DNA of 64,000 nucleotides from Mucilaginibacter sp. dw_454 (GTDB lineage Bacteria > Bacteroidota > Bacteroidia > Sphingobacteriales > Sphingobacteriaceae), in assembly GCF_018449775.1 (NCBI RefSeq), contig NZ_JAAVVB010000006.1, positions 186,001 through 250,000 on the forward strand, written 5' to 3'. Position numbers and translations under genes: made by a program. The notes below the pieces were generated by a model. The model was not told the DNA's origin, did no database searches, and saw nothing but the letters and a program-made list of their open reading frames with translations. Positions 24,696-33,762 of this stretch are shown in pieces; within the stretch, counting starts at the first letter, position 1; each line of letters begins with the position of its first letter.

Positions 24696-26633
24696 ATGAC
24701 CTGGTGGCATTACTTAATACTGGTAAACTTTTACCTGGTATTGTTCTTCGGCTTTTACGCGTTTTTATTGCGTAAGGAAACATTTTTCCAACTTAATCGC
24801 ATTTACCTGGTGGCGGCGGCGATACTGTCGTTCTGTATCCCTATTATACAGGCCAACTGGGTAAAGAATCTGTTTATTACGCAGCAGGTACAGGACACCA
24901 TTTATGGCGGAAACATGGCTGCCGCAGTGTACAATTTTACAGTTAAACCAAATGTATCGGCGCAAAACTCTTTAACTCTGGGCCAGATATTTAACGCTAT
25001 TTATATTGCGGTGACGGTATTTCTGGTATTGCGCTTATTTTGGCAGCTATTTGTCCTGAAGAGATCTATGGACCAACCCGCGCCATCGGCGGCGTACTCT
25101 TTCTTTAAGAAGATTAGCCTGGGCAAGAATGTTTCTGAATCGTCTGTAATAGCCGAGCATGAAGAGGTGCATGCCGGGCAATGGCATTCGGTCGACGTTA
25201 TGATCATCGAATTGGTAATGATCATCAATTGGTTCAACCCGGTGGTGTACCTGTATCGCTTTGCTATAAAATATATCCATGAGTTTATAGCCGACAGACA
25301 GGTAATAGAGCAGGGTACCGACAAAGTAGATTATGCCATGCTGTTACTGAGCCAAACTTTTCAGACAGATCAGCACAACCTGGTTACACCTTTTTACAAT
25401 CACTCGCTTTTAAAAGAACGTATTAAAATGCTACAGAAAAATAAATCAAACCGAATGATGCTGGCTAAATATGGCCTGTCGGCTCCATTATTTATTTTGA
25501 TGCTGATCTTATCGTCGGCAACGGTAAGTAATAGCAAGGTTATTAAGGTCATCAACAAAAAAACAGAAAAAGCTTTGCAAATTCCTGCTACCAGCGTAAT
25601 TAACGACATGACTAGTCGTTCGGAAGCTCCGGTGGAAAATAAGATCGAATCAAATAAAAATAAACCGGTCAAAGCGGTGGCCGTCGATATTAACCAGACA
25701 GACACGGTGCCCGCCGGAAATAACGTTTTTTCGCAAGTAGAAAAAGCGCCTCAGTTTCCGGGTGGAATGGTAGCCTTTGGTCAGTTTTTAAGTAAAGCTG
25801 TACATTACCCACAGGTAGACAGAGAAAATAAAGTACAAGGTAAAGTTATCTGCACTTTTGTAGTAGAAAAAGACGGTACCTTATCTACCATAAAAGCTTT
25901 ACGTGGCCCGAGTGAGACATTGAAACAAGCCGCTGTTGCCGCGCTCTTACAATCGCCTAAGTGGCGGCCCGGCGTTCAAAACGGGCGGGTAGTGCGCGTA
26001 TCGTACGCGGTGCCGGTTAACTTTACTTTGACCCCAACCGATAACGAGACAACGCCGCCAACGGGCGAAAAAATTTACAACGTAGTAGCTAAACAACCCC
26101 AGTTCCCGGGCGGCATTGAGAATTTTGGCAAGTTTCTCAGCAATTACATTCGTTTCCCTAAAGAAGATAGAGAAAACGGCGTATCAGGAAGAGTTATTGC
26201 AACCTTCGTGGTTGAGAAAGATGGTTCATTGTCAGATATTAGAGTTGTACGAGGCCCTTCTGAAAGAATGGGAGCCGAGGCTGTCAGGGTATTGAGCATG
26301 TCGCCTAAATGGATTCCCGGTAAACTTGACAATGGGCAGTCGGTAAGAGTGTCTTATACTGTGCCAATTAATTTTACACTTAGTGAAGAGTCGGACAATG
26401 CCCCTAAATCAGGTGTCAGGGTAGACTCGCTGCTTAAAAAGGCTCATTCAAAGGCTAATTCTCCGCTTTATGTAATTGATGGCGTAGAATATGGTCCCGG
26501 TAAAGCCATACCGGAAATTAAACAAGAAAATATAGCGTCGATGGAGGTTTTGAGAGATGATAAAGCGATCAAATTATATGGCGACCGTGGTAAAAATGGT
26601 GTAATCATCATTACTTCTAAGAAAAAGCAATAA
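24696..26633 (+). CDS. BlaR1-like M56 peptidase fused to two TonB C-terminal domains and a plug-like tail
   Basis: 645 aa. Three N-terminal membrane helices (about 6-25, 35-53, 98-120) precede the M56 zinc-peptidase site H155-E-E-V-H159, with a further helix near 165-190 and HEFIADRQV at 195-203, then a helix near 260-275. Two TonB_C-type domains follow (about 345-450 and 460-570: APQFPGG, YPQVDRENKVQGKV, SPKWRPG and the matching second set). The last 60 residues (SPLYVIDGVEYGPG, IASMEVLRDDKAIKLYGDRG, NGVIIITSK) mimic the plug of TonB-dependent receptors. A signalling role with BlaI is likely; the ligand is unknown. Confidence 0.9.
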   Translation: MTWWHYLILVNFYLVLFFGFYAFLLRKETFFQLNRIYLVAAAILSFCIPIIQANWVKNLFITQQVQDTIYGGNMAAAVYNFTVKPNVSAQNSLTLGQIFNAIYIAVTVFLVLRLFWQLFVLKRSMDQPAPSAAYSFFKKISLGKNVSESSVIAEHEEVHAGQWHSVDVMIIELVMIINWFNPVVYLYRFAIKYIHEFIADRQVIEQGTDKVDYAMLLLSQTFQTDQHNLVTPFYNHSLLKERIKMLQKNKSNRMMLAKYGLSAPLFILMLILSSATVSNSKVIKVINKKTEKALQIPATSVINDMTSRSEAPVENKIESNKNKPVKAVAVDINQTDTVPAGNNVFSQVEKAPQFPGGMVAFGQFLSKAVHYPQVDRENKVQGKVICTFVVEKDGTLSTIKALRGPSETLKQAAVAALLQSPKWRPGVQNGRVVRVSYAVPVNFTLTPTDNETTPPTGEKIYNVVAKQPQFPGGIENFGKFLSNYIRFPKEDRENGVSGRVIATFVVEKDGSLSDIRVVRGPSERMGAEAVRVLSMSPKWIPGKLDNGQSVRVSYTVPINFTLSEESDNAPKSGVRVDSLLKKAHSKANSPLYVIDGVEYGPGKAIPEIKQENIASMEVLRDDKAIKLYGDRGKNGVIIITSKKKQ

Positions 26634-26654
26634 CCTAAAAAACCCTTCATAATT

Positions 26655-26687
26655 AAAAGCCTGCGACTGTTGTTGCAGGCTTTTTTT
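26655..26687 (+). terminator. Terminator after the BlaR1-like gene
   Basis: AAAAGCCTGC pairs with GCAGGCTTTT over a 10-base loop, followed by T-rich sequence. It separates the sensor gene from the next TonB-domain gene. Confidence 0.85.
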
Positions 26688-26741
26688 GTTGGATGAATAA
26701 CAATGGTTAAGTTTATAACCTAAACCTTTGAAACTTACAGC

Positions 26742-27563
26742 ATGCACCATTACGCTAAAAAAACTTTACCTCGAAACTTAGCGGCTACGTGTAGCTTGTT
26801 AATCGTATTATTTGGCTTGATATTTATAGGGTCATCAACCGCGGCCAAAGCGGTTAGCCCAGCTAATCACGTCGCTATTGTTGATACTGTTTATACGCAA
26901 GTTGATACGCAGCCTGAGTATCCCGGAGGTATTGGGGCGTTTTACAAACTGGTAGGCCAGATTGTTCGTTATCCAAGGGAGGATAGGGATAGGGGCATCC
27001 AGGGCACGGTTATAGTAACCTTTGTAGTAGAGCCAGATGGCGCACTGTCAAATATAAAAGCTGTACGCGGGCCGAGTGAGGCTTTAAAGCAGGAAGCTGT
27101 GCGGGTGGTAACGGTATTGAGTGCGACTAAATGGCAACCCGGCGTAAAAGACGGGCAAGCGGTAAGAGCAATATATACCATACCGTTAAAATTTGCTTAC
27201 CAGAGTTTCAATACAGAGACAGATCAGAATAAAGTTTTTGACAACCCGTTTCGTCAGGTAGAGTTTCCCGGTGGTGCCGAAGCATTGGGCGATTTTATCA
27301 GCGAAAATATCAGGTATCCAAAAGACGATTTGGACAAAGGATTAACCGGAAAAGTTATGCTATCGCTTATAGTTGAACCAGATGGATCTTTGACGCATAT
27401 AAAAGCTACAGAAGGACCGTCAGAAGCCATGAAGGCCGAGGCTATCCGGTTGATGAAGACATCGCCTAAGTGGAAGCCGGGCGTAATGAACGATGGAATG
27501 GCTGTCAGAGTTTCTTATAACTTACCGGTAGAATTTAAATTACCGGCAGCTCAATCAAAGTAA
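26742..27563 (+). CDS. Two-domain TonB C-terminal protein
   Basis: 273 aa. After an N-terminal membrane or signal segment (CSLLIVLFGLIFIGSSTAAKA, about 18-38) come two tandem TonB_C domains, about 55-150 and 165-270, each with PEYPGG/VEFPGG, YP.(D/E)DRD.G..GTV, VEPDGALS.IKA.(R/E)GPSEA, KW.PG and a final strand. They are very like the two domains of the preceding BlaR1-like protein, so the four domains arose by duplication. It has its own terminator. Its partner is unknown; it lacks the cytoplasmic part needed to energise a receptor in the classical way. Confidence 0.88.
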   Translation: MHHYAKKTLPRNLAATCSLLIVLFGLIFIGSSTAAKAVSPANHVAIVDTVYTQVDTQPEYPGGIGAFYKLVGQIVRYPREDRDRGIQGTVIVTFVVEPDGALSNIKAVRGPSEALKQEAVRVVTVLSATKWQPGVKDGQAVRAIYTIPLKFAYQSFNTETDQNKVFDNPFRQVEFPGGAEALGDFISENIRYPKDDLDKGLTGKVMLSLIVEPDGSLTHIKATEGPSEAMKAEAIRLMKTSPKWKPGVMNDGMAVRVSYNLPVEFKLPAAQSK

Positions 27564-27596
27564 TAGTAATATGATTTAGCCTCATTCCTAAATATC

Positions 27597-27630
27597 AAAA
27601 GCCCGCCATTTAATGGTCGCAGGCTTTTTT
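27597..27630 (+). terminator. Terminator after the two-domain TonB protein
   Basis: AAAAGCC and GGCTTTT with an inner CCATT/AATGG stem, then TTTTTTG on the plus strand, 34 bp after the stop. Confidence 0.75.
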
Positions 27631-27685
27631 GTATATAATTGATTGATTTTAATTAGTTATATTTATATAACCAAATTAAACTATT

Positions 27686-28081
27686 ATGAACTGGAAACTG
27701 ATATTTCAACTCTCTGTATTTGGGCTGATTATGGCCTTTGCTACCGTGTCATTGATATCTGAACGTGCCGAACCTGGCTTTTGGATTATAATTTTTGTGT
27801 TTTGCGCCATTGTGATAGCACGGGGTGCGCCGGGCAGGTACTTTTTACATGGCTTTTTAGTTAGCCTGGTAAATTGCGTATGGATAACCGCTGTGCATTG
27901 CTATTTTTATGACAGCTACGCCGCGCATCATCATGATATGGTTACCATGTATAAGGGGACGCATCCGCGCGAAATGATGCTGCTTTTTGGGCCGGCATTT
28001 GGTATTTTGTTTGGGTTAGTTTTAGGATTATTTTCATTTGTGGCCTCAAAATTGACCGACAGAAAAGAGGCAGAAGCCTAA
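27686..28081 (+). CDS. Small membrane protein of unknown function
   Basis: 131 aa, not recognised. Hydrophobic segments lie at about 5-22, 30-45, 55-75 and 97-120; a His-rich loop (YAAHHHDMVTMYKGTHPREMM) sits between the third and fourth. The start has a Lys-containing MNWKLIF. It may be an inner-membrane protein. It lies between two terminators and is followed at 85 bp by another small membrane protein, so the pair may form a unit. Confidence 0.65.
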   Translation: MNWKLIFQLSVFGLIMAFATVSLISERAEPGFWIIIFVFCAIVIARGAPGRYFLHGFLVSLVNCVWITAVHCYFYDSYAAHHHDMVTMYKGTHPREMMLLFGPAFGILFGLVLGLFSFVASKLTDRKEAEA

Positions 28082-28165
28082 CACATCATTTTTTTTAATT
28101 AAACAAATGATGTTATACATAAATTATTAATTTTGCCGTAAGACAAATATTTATATCGACATATA

Positions 28166-28603
28166 ATGAAACCATTCATTTCAAAATCAGCTTACGGATT
28201 TATCAACTACGCAGTGGCCCTATTACTTATTGCATCGCCATGGGCATTCGGATTTTCGCACGTTACCATTGCAGCGGCTTTATTTATGCCAATAATTATG
28301 GGATGGTTACAACTGATCATGGCAATATTTAGCCAAAATCCAATTGGTTTCAGACAGCTGAATGTTTTCCCTATACAAATGCAAGCTTGTGTTGATGTAT
28401 TAATGGGTTCATTCCTGTTCGCTTTACCTTTAACTTACGCTTTCTGCGGCCAGGTTTGGTTACCACACGTTTTATTGGGCGCGGCTTTATTAGTCAAAGG
28501 TATCTTTGTTAAAGAGTCACCTTTCTTAACCCGTCCGCACCGTAGTTTGCCAGAAGCTGGTATCACATCAGTTGATGCAATCGAAGGCAGATTAGATCAC
28601 TAA
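28166..28603 (+). CDS. Membrane protein with an SPW motif
   Basis: 145 aa with four hydrophobic segments. The stretch YAVALLLIASPWAFGFSH carries the SPW motif of small bacterial membrane proteins with SPW repeats. Histidines and charged residues gather at the C-terminus (SPFLTRPHRSLPEAG). The function of the family is not known. The gene has its own terminator 25 bp downstream. Confidence 0.75.
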   Translation: MKPFISKSAYGFINYAVALLLIASPWAFGFSHVTIAAALFMPIIMGWLQLIMAIFSQNPIGFRQLNVFPIQMQACVDVLMGSFLFALPLTYAFCGQVWLPHVLLGAALLVKGIFVKESPFLTRPHRSLPEAGITSVDAIEGRLDH

Positions 28604-28627
28604 GAATTTAATCATCATATAAAATAC

Positions 28628-28660
28628 AAAAGCGGGTCGATTTTATCGAACCCGCTTTTT
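28628..28660 (+). terminator. Terminator after the SPW protein gene
   Basis: AAAAGCGGGT-CGA pairs with TCGAACCCGCTTTT (one bulge), followed by a short T-run. Confidence 0.85.
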
Positions 28661-29042
28661 GCGTTAATAGGGTTGTTATTATAAGACCGTCATAATTGAT
28701 TTAACCCATCGATATTCTTCGGGATTGCAAGGGGGGGGCAATCATGCGGGATAGAAGCTCGCTGGGCGATTTTTTTTGAGGGAGATGGGATTGCGTCGTA
28801 TTTTGTTATAAATAAAGCAGGTGTCTTTAAAAGTGCCTTGGTGCGTTAAGATGGTTTGTGTTATAAGGGAGATTTGGCAAATCCGGATAAGCATTGGGGT
28901 AAATAAAACTATGTTGTAACAAAAACGATACGTTTTTATCTAAAACAAGTTAACTTAGTGATAATAAAAGGTTAAAAAATTAAGTTTAAACCTTAAAGAA
29001 CTTCTATAGTCACAGATAGGAACAACATTTAAAATTAAAGTC
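28661..29042. other. Intergenic stretch without recognised content
   Basis: About 380 bp, AT-rich, with a run of eight or nine G at about 28730. No family repeat, no open frame of note and no RNA gene that I recognise. A small open frame follows at 29043. Confidence 0.6.
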
Positions 29043-29129
29043 ATGAGGATAGTGCGCGTATACTTCGATTTTTATTTTAGCGGAAAGGCTAAAATATCAG
29101 ATTTAGTTTGCCAGGCAGGTATTTACTAA
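29043..29129 (+). CDS. Possible 28-codon small gene
   Basis: ATG at 29043, TAA at 29127-29129. The peptide starts MRIVRVYFDFYFSGKAK, mostly hydrophobic and basic, and ends with a Cys-containing tail. A perfect 17-bp terminator stem begins 5 bp after the stop, which would suit the 3' end of a small transcript. The same terminator also serves pyk on the other strand, so this is weak support. No homologue is recognised. Confidence 0.25.
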   Translation: MRIVRVYFDFYFSGKAKISDLVCQAGIY

Positions 29130-29133
29130 AAAT

Positions 29134-29169
29134 AAAAAGGGCTTAAAGATTGATCTTTAAGCCCTTTTT
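29134..29169. terminator. Bidirectional terminator, pyk 3' side
   Basis: AAAAAGGGCTTAAAGAT and ATCTTTAAGCCCTTTTT form a perfect 17-bp stem with a 2-base loop. The T-run is present on both strands. It ends pyk transcripts from the minus strand and anything arriving from the plus strand. Confidence 0.9.
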
Positions 29170-29189
29170 GTATCTAATCCGTTAACAGA

Positions 29190-30626
29190 TTACTCAATAA
29201 CGGTTACTTTTAACATGTTGGTTTTGCCATGATTTACAATAGGGATGGCAGCAGTGTTAATTACTACGTCACCCTGTTTAACTAATCCTTCAGCTTTCAG
29301 CAAGTTATTTACATCGGCAATAGTTTGATCTGTGCTTTCAACTTTATCATAATAGAAAGTACGTACACCCCAAACCAGGCTTAATGCATTTACCAGTTGT
29401 TTGTTAGACGTAAATATGAAGGTGTGAGCTTTAGGGCGATAACTGGATATCTGGTAAGCGGTATAACCAGAGGTAGTCATTGATACTACACCTACGGCGT
29501 TGGTATGAGAAGCCAGGTGGGCGGCCGATTCGCAAACGGCGTCGCTTAAGTAGCTTGCACCGTTGCCTTCAGGGTTAATTGCTCTTTCGGCGTTAAATGG
29601 ATAACCTAGCTCTTCTACGTTACGAACGATCTTAGCCATAGTCTCAATAACTATCAGCGGGAATTCGCCAACTGAAGTTTCGCCGCTTAGCATCACCGCG
29701 TCTGCACCGTCTAATACAGAATTGGCAACGTCATTCACCTCAGCACGGGTTGGGCGCGGGGTGGTGATCATTGACTCCAGCATTTGTGTAGCCACAATAA
29801 CCGGTTTTGATGCAGCACGACCTTTACGGGCAATCATTTTTTGCAATAATGGCACTTCCTCTAAAGGTAATTCAACACCCAGGTCGCCACGGGCAACCAT
29901 CAGGCCATCAGTAGCAGCAACAATAGCGTCGATATTTTCTATAGCCTCAGGCTTTTCAATTTTGGCAATAACTTTAGCCGATTTACCGCTGCGGGCTATA
30001 ACTTGTTTCAATTCGATAATGTCCTCGGCATTACGCACAAATGAAAGGCCTATCCAATCCAAATCCCACTCTAAAGCATATTGCAGATTCACTAAATCCT
30101 CTTCTGTTAAGCTTGGGATAGATACTTTGGTATTTGGCAGGTTAACGCCCTTACGCGATGTCAGGATACCACCGTGTACAATCTCGCAAACTACAGTATC
30201 AATTTTATTGGTTTCAATAACGCGCATCTGGATCTTTCCATCATCCAACAAAATAATTTCGTTAGCCTGAACATCCTTCGGGAAAGCTTCGTAAGTGATG
30301 TAGATCTGGTTGTCGTCGCCAATGCACTCTTTAGTAGTAATATTAATATGAGTACCGTTAACTAGGTGTATGCCGCCGTCTTTTACCAGGCCTATACGAA
30401 TTTTTGGTCCTTGTAAATCGGCTAATATGGCAACGTTGGTTTTATGCTGTTCGTTAATTTCTCTGATCAGGTCAACAAATTTCTTGTGATCTTCGGGCTT
30501 TCCATGCGAAAAATTAAGACGGCAAACATTTACGCCCGCCTTAATCATCGCCAGCAAAGTTTCTTTTTTAGAGCTTGCAGGCCCCATGGTGGCAACAATC
30601 TTGGTACGGTTATACGGTATATTCAT
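29190..30626 (-). CDS. pyk: Pyruvate kinase
   Basis: 478 aa with the classical motifs: KIVATMGPASS, VCRLNFSHG, ILADLQGPKIRIG, KIEKPEAIENIDAIVAATDGLMVARGDLGVEL (catalytic Lys and metal-binding Glu, Asp) and AVMLSGETSVGEFP. It transfers phosphate from PEP to ADP, the last step of glycolysis. Length is that of a bacterial enzyme without the extra C-terminal PEP-binding domain. The IPExxxVDY gene lies upstream on the same strand with an 80-bp gap. Confidence 0.97.
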   Translation of the reverse strand: MNIPYNRTKIVATMGPASSKKETLLAMIKAGVNVCRLNFSHGKPEDHKKFVDLIREINEQHKTNVAILADLQGPKIRIGLVKDGGIHLVNGTHINITTKECIGDDNQIYITYEAFPKDVQANEIILLDDGKIQMRVIETNKIDTVVCEIVHGGILTSRKGVNLPNTKVSIPSLTEEDLVNLQYALEWDLDWIGLSFVRNAEDIIELKQVIARSGKSAKVIAKIEKPEAIENIDAIVAATDGLMVARGDLGVELPLEEVPLLQKMIARKGRAASKPVIVATQMLESMITTPRPTRAEVNDVANSVLDGADAVMLSGETSVGEFPLIVIETMAKIVRNVEELGYPFNAERAINPEGNGASYLSDAVCESAAHLASHTNAVGVVSMTTSGYTAYQISSYRPKAHTFIFTSNKQLVNALSLVWGVRTFYYDKVESTDQTIADVNNLLKAEGLVKQGDVVINTAAIPIVNHGKTNMLKVTVIE

Positions 30627-30706
30627 AGTTTTTTCTTGGGGTTGTCTTTAATGGATGACGCATGTTTATGCGTTATGGTACTTTTAAATTTCGGCGCTAA
30701 AATAAG

Positions 30707-31126
30707 TTAAAATAAGAGATTTTCGCGCGATTTTATTTTTTTAGGATCAATCTTTACTGCCGCAACAATTTCAGGTATGCGGTTTAGGGTCGAAATTATA
30801 TTTTCGAGGTCCTTATCATCAATATAATTTTTAATCATCATAAAATAATCGGCCTTTTTCATCTCCGGTATCAGGTAACCGTCGGTGCCTTTGTTAGCTA
30901 TAAAAAAGAAATCAGTCTCGCTGGCCTCCCAGTTATAGGTATATAATGAAAAATATACCTGTGGCGCGCCGGCATGAATATCAACCGCCAGGTCATCAGT
31001 TTTGATAAAATTAAAATTTAAACACTTGTTAATAAGGTAACAAATGCGGTAATCTTTTAACGATGTTGTTACTGCAATGAGAACAAAATCCAGATCAATC
31101 TCAAACTTTAAAAATTTCTTGTTCAA
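30707..31126 (-). CDS. IPExxxVDY family protein
   Basis: 139 aa. The family motif appears as YLIPEMKKADYFMMIKNY near residue 85 (Ala for the Val). Other conserved-looking parts are VLIAVTTSLKDYRICYLINKCLNF at the N-terminus and an aromatic FSLYTYNWEASETDFFFIANK centre. The family is restricted to Bacteroidota and has no assigned function. In this group it commonly lies next to pyk, as here, and the same-strand order hints at shared transcription. It is divergent from acpP. Confidence 0.85.
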   Translation of the reverse strand: MNKKFLKFEIDLDFVLIAVTTSLKDYRICYLINKCLNFNFIKTDDLAVDIHAGAPQVYFSLYTYNWEASETDFFFIANKGTDGYLIPEMKKADYFMMIKNYIDDKDLENIISTLNRIPEIVAAVKIDPKKIKSRENLLF

Positions 31127-31213
31127 TTATGATTACATTTGCGCCCGGCAAAAATACAAATTGAAACCTTTTGCTTTCAAAATTTGTTAGCTATCAAAGT
31201 AAAAAGTTTTAGA

Positions 31214-31244
31214 TTTGATATTTAACAGATTTTATTTTTCTTTG
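31214..31244 (+). promoter_or_regulatory. Likely promoter of acpP-fabF-rnc
   Basis: TTTG (31214-31217), a 19-bp spacer and TTTCTTTG (31237-31244), seven of eight bases of TAnnTTTG, 33 bp before the acpP start. Confidence 0.5.
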
Positions 31245-31277
31245 CACTGAAATTATTAATCATTAAACAATAAAACT

Positions 31278-31514
31278 ATGTCTGATATCGCTTCAAGAGT
31301 AAAAGCTATAATCGTAGAAAAACTAGGTGTTGACGAAAGTGAAGTTACACCTGAGGCTAGCTTCACCAATGACCTTGGTGCTGACTCTTTAGACACCGTG
31401 GAACTTATCATGGAGTTTGAAAAAGAATTTAACGTGGCTATACCTGACGATCAGGCTGAAACTATTGGCACAGTAGGTCAAGCCGTAGCTTACCTTGAAA
31501 AAAACGTTAAATAA
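31278..31514 (+). CDS. acpP: Acyl carrier protein
   Basis: 78 aa with the phosphopantetheine site Ser37 in [18 protein letters not shown] and the usual acidic four-helix outline ([18 protein letters not shown], then [16 protein letters not shown]). It carries growing acyl chains for fatty-acid synthesis. It is the first gene of the acpP-fabF-rnc cluster (gaps of 20 and 6 bp), a standard arrangement. Confidence 0.98.
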   Translation: MSDIASRVKAIIVEKLGVDESEVTPEASFTNDLGADSLDTVELIMEFEKEFNVAIPDDQAETIGTVGQAVAYLEKNVK

Positions 31515-31534
31515 ACTCTCCTTAATTCATTTAG

Positions 31535-32788
31535 ATGGAGTTTAAACGAGTTGTAGTAACCGGGCTTGGGGCACTTACTCCAATTGGCAATACCGTTCCA
31601 GAATATTGGAACTCATTGATCAATGGAGTAAGTGGCGCAGCTTTGATCAAGAGTTTTGATACGACCTTGTTCAAAACAAAATTTGCATGCGAAGTTAAAG
31701 GCTTTGATGCGGACGCTTTTTTAGGAAGAAAGGATGCGCGCAAGCTCGATCCTTTTGTGCAATATGCCCTGTATAGCACCGAAGAAGCAGTAAAAGATGC
31801 TGGTTTAGATTTTTCGAAATTAGATGTTAGCCGTATAGGCGTGATCTGGGGATCGGGCATCGGCGGTTTAAAGACATTTTTAGACGAGGTGACCAACTTT
31901 GCCAAAGGCGACGGTACACCACGGTTCAATCCGTTCTTTATTCCTAAAATGATTGCCGATATTGCTCCGGGCCATATTTCTATTAAATACGGTCTGCGTG
32001 GACCAAACTTCTCTACAGTTTCTGCTTGCGCATCTTCAAACAATTCATTGATCGACTCTTTTAACTATATCCGTTTGGGTAAAGCTAATATGTTTATCAG
32101 TGGTGGTTCTGAAGCTATTATTAATGAAGCCGGTATAGGCGGATTTAATGCTATGCACGCATTGTCTGTACGTAACGATGACCCGGCAACGGCTTCACGT
32201 CCGTTTGACCTTGACCGCGATGGTTTCGTGGCAGGCGAGGGCGCTGGTACCATCATTCTGGAAGAACTGGAACATGCTAAAGCTCGTGGAGCAAAAATAT
32301 ATGCTGAGATGATTGGCGGCGGTATGAGTGCTGACGCTTACCACATGACTGCTCCGCATCCTGATGGTTTGGGCGCTGCCTCTGTAATGCGCTTTGCCCA
32401 GGAGGATGCCGGTGTAACACCAGCTGATATTGATTACGTAAATGTTCACGGCACGTCAACTCCAATTGGCGATCCGCAGGAAATTAAGGCTATACAGGAT
32501 GTATTTGGTGCAGATGCTTATCGTATAAACATCAGCTCAACCAAATCAATGACCGGTCACTTATTAGGTGCTGCGGGCGCTATTGAGGCTATTGCTTCAA
32601 TATTGGCGCTAAACCACGGCATTATCCCACCTACCATTAACCATTTCACTGACGACCCAACCTTTGATCCTAAAATAAACTTTACGTTTAACAAGGCTCA
32701 AAAACGCGATGTTAGAATTGTACAAAGCAACGGTTTCGGCTTCGGCGGTCACAATGCTTCTGTAATATTTAAAAAATACGAAGAATAG
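31535..32788 (+). CDS. fabF: Beta-ketoacyl-ACP synthase II
   Basis: 417 aa thiolase-fold condensing enzyme. The active site is Cys165 (SACASSNNSL), His305 (VNVHGTSTPIGD), Lys337 and His342 (TKSMTGHLLGAAGA). The His-His-Cys set is that of the KAS I/II group. It elongates acyl-ACP with malonyl-ACP in the cytosol. The usual VTGLGALTPIG N-terminus and FGFGGHNASVIF C-terminus are intact. Confidence 0.97.
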   Translation: MEFKRVVVTGLGALTPIGNTVPEYWNSLINGVSGAALIKSFDTTLFKTKFACEVKGFDADAFLGRKDARKLDPFVQYALYSTEEAVKDAGLDFSKLDVSRIGVIWGSGIGGLKTFLDEVTNFAKGDGTPRFNPFFIPKMIADIAPGHISIKYGLRGPNFSTVSACASSNNSLIDSFNYIRLGKANMFISGGSEAIINEAGIGGFNAMHALSVRNDDPATASRPFDLDRDGFVAGEGAGTIILEELEHAKARGAKIYAEMIGGGMSADAYHMTAPHPDGLGAASVMRFAQEDAGVTPADIDYVNVHGTSTPIGDPQEIKAIQDVFGADAYRINISSTKSMTGHLLGAAGAIEAIASILALNHGIIPPTINHFTDDPTFDPKINFTFNKAQKRDVRIVQSNGFGFGGHNASVIFKKYEE

Positions 32789-32794
32789 TAGTGG

Positions 32795-33520
32795 ATGCCT
32801 GTTGGACGGTTATATAAGCTTTATTTTTCACCTCAAAGAAAATACGTCAAGGTTTTAAAGAATTTGCTCGGTTTCGTGCCGGGCAATTTGTCTTTATACC
32901 GGTTGGCATTTCGTCATAAATCTGCTGCGCAAAACGTAAAAAAAGGCGTAAAGAACAGTAATGAGCGCCTGGAATTTTTAGGTGATGCTGTTTTAGGCAG
33001 CGTAGTGGCCGAAGTGCTTTTTAAATTGTATCCTTATGAAGATGAGGGCTTTCTGACCGAATTGCGCTCAAAAATCGTAAGCCGGGTAAACCTTAATCAA
33101 TTAGCACGCAAACTTGGCTTTGAACAGCTGATAGAGTACGATAACCGTGCTTTGGGCCCAACCCGCCAGGGATCTTTGTTGGGCGATGCTTTTGAGGCGT
33201 TAATAGGTGCGGTGTATTTGGACAAGGGTTATGATTTTACCAGGCATTTCCTGGTAAACAACATCATTAAAGCTCATATCGATATCCATACACTTGAGCA
33301 AACCGAAACTAACTTTAAGAGTAAACTCATAGAGTGGTGCCAACGCCACAGTAAGGATATAACGTTCGACCTGGTGGATAATGGCGACGGCGAAAATACC
33401 AAGCTTTTCACCGTACAAGCCAGTGTAGACGGTCAGATCATGGGCCTGGGCAAGGAGTTCAGTAAAAAGAACGCCGAAAAACTTGCCGCCGAGAAAGCCT
33501 GCGAGGCGCTGGGTATTTAA
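32795..33520 (+). CDS. rnc: Ribonuclease III
   Basis: 241 aa. The endonuclease domain carries the signature NERLEFLGDAVLGSVVAE (metal-binding Glu and Asp) and GDAFEALIGAVYLDKG; the C-terminal 70 residues form a dsRNA-binding domain (NFKSKLIEWCQRH, FTVQASVDGQ, SKKNAEKLAAEKACEAL). It cuts double-stranded RNA such as rRNA precursors. It begins 6 bp after fabF and is translated with it. A long REP variant lies downstream. Confidence 0.96.
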   Translation: MPVGRLYKLYFSPQRKYVKVLKNLLGFVPGNLSLYRLAFRHKSAAQNVKKGVKNSNERLEFLGDAVLGSVVAEVLFKLYPYEDEGFLTELRSKIVSRVNLNQLARKLGFEQLIEYDNRALGPTRQGSLLGDAFEALIGAVYLDKGYDFTRHFLVNNIIKAHIDIHTLEQTETNFKSKLIEWCQRHSKDITFDLVDNGDGENTKLFTVQASVDGQIMGLGKEFSKKNAEKLAAEKACEALGI

Positions 33521-33552
33521 TTCCTTTTAATTTTCTGCAATATTATTAACCA

Positions 33553-33649
33553 CGTCATTGCGAACGAGGTACGAGTGTGGCAGTCTCCGGCTCGCTGATT
33601 TAATCGCTCGTTCAGAGATCGTCACACTCGTACCTCGCTCACGATGACG
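33553..33649. repeat. REP-like palindrome, longer variant
   Basis: CGTCATTGCGAACGAGGTAC at the left and its near complement at the right, with the inner segment CTCGTTCAGAGATCGTCAC, also found in the variant at 46750. It follows rnc by 32 bp. Confidence 0.85.
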
Positions 33650-33711
33650 TGCGGGGTGGTGAAGAGATGTCACGTTAGCGATGACGTTTGTTATTTCATA
33701 TACAAAAACAA

Positions 33712-33739
33712 AAGCCCGACTGTTGTTACAGCCGGGCTT
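33712..33739 (-). terminator. Terminator of the cold shock gene
   Basis: AAGCCCG/CGGGCTT with an inner CTG/CAG pair. On the minus strand it is followed by TTTTGTTTTTG. It lies 24 bp after the stop of the cold shock gene. Confidence 0.8.
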
Positions 33740-33762
33740 CAATACGCTTAATATATCTAGTG

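Noticed and set aside
24307-26633. Beta-lactam resistance operon
   Set aside because: The BlaI/BlaR1 pair has no beta-lactamase or PBP2a gene, and the sensor has no penicillin-binding domain.
28725-28740. G-quadruplex at the G-run
   Set aside because: A single G-tract; no four spaced tracts.
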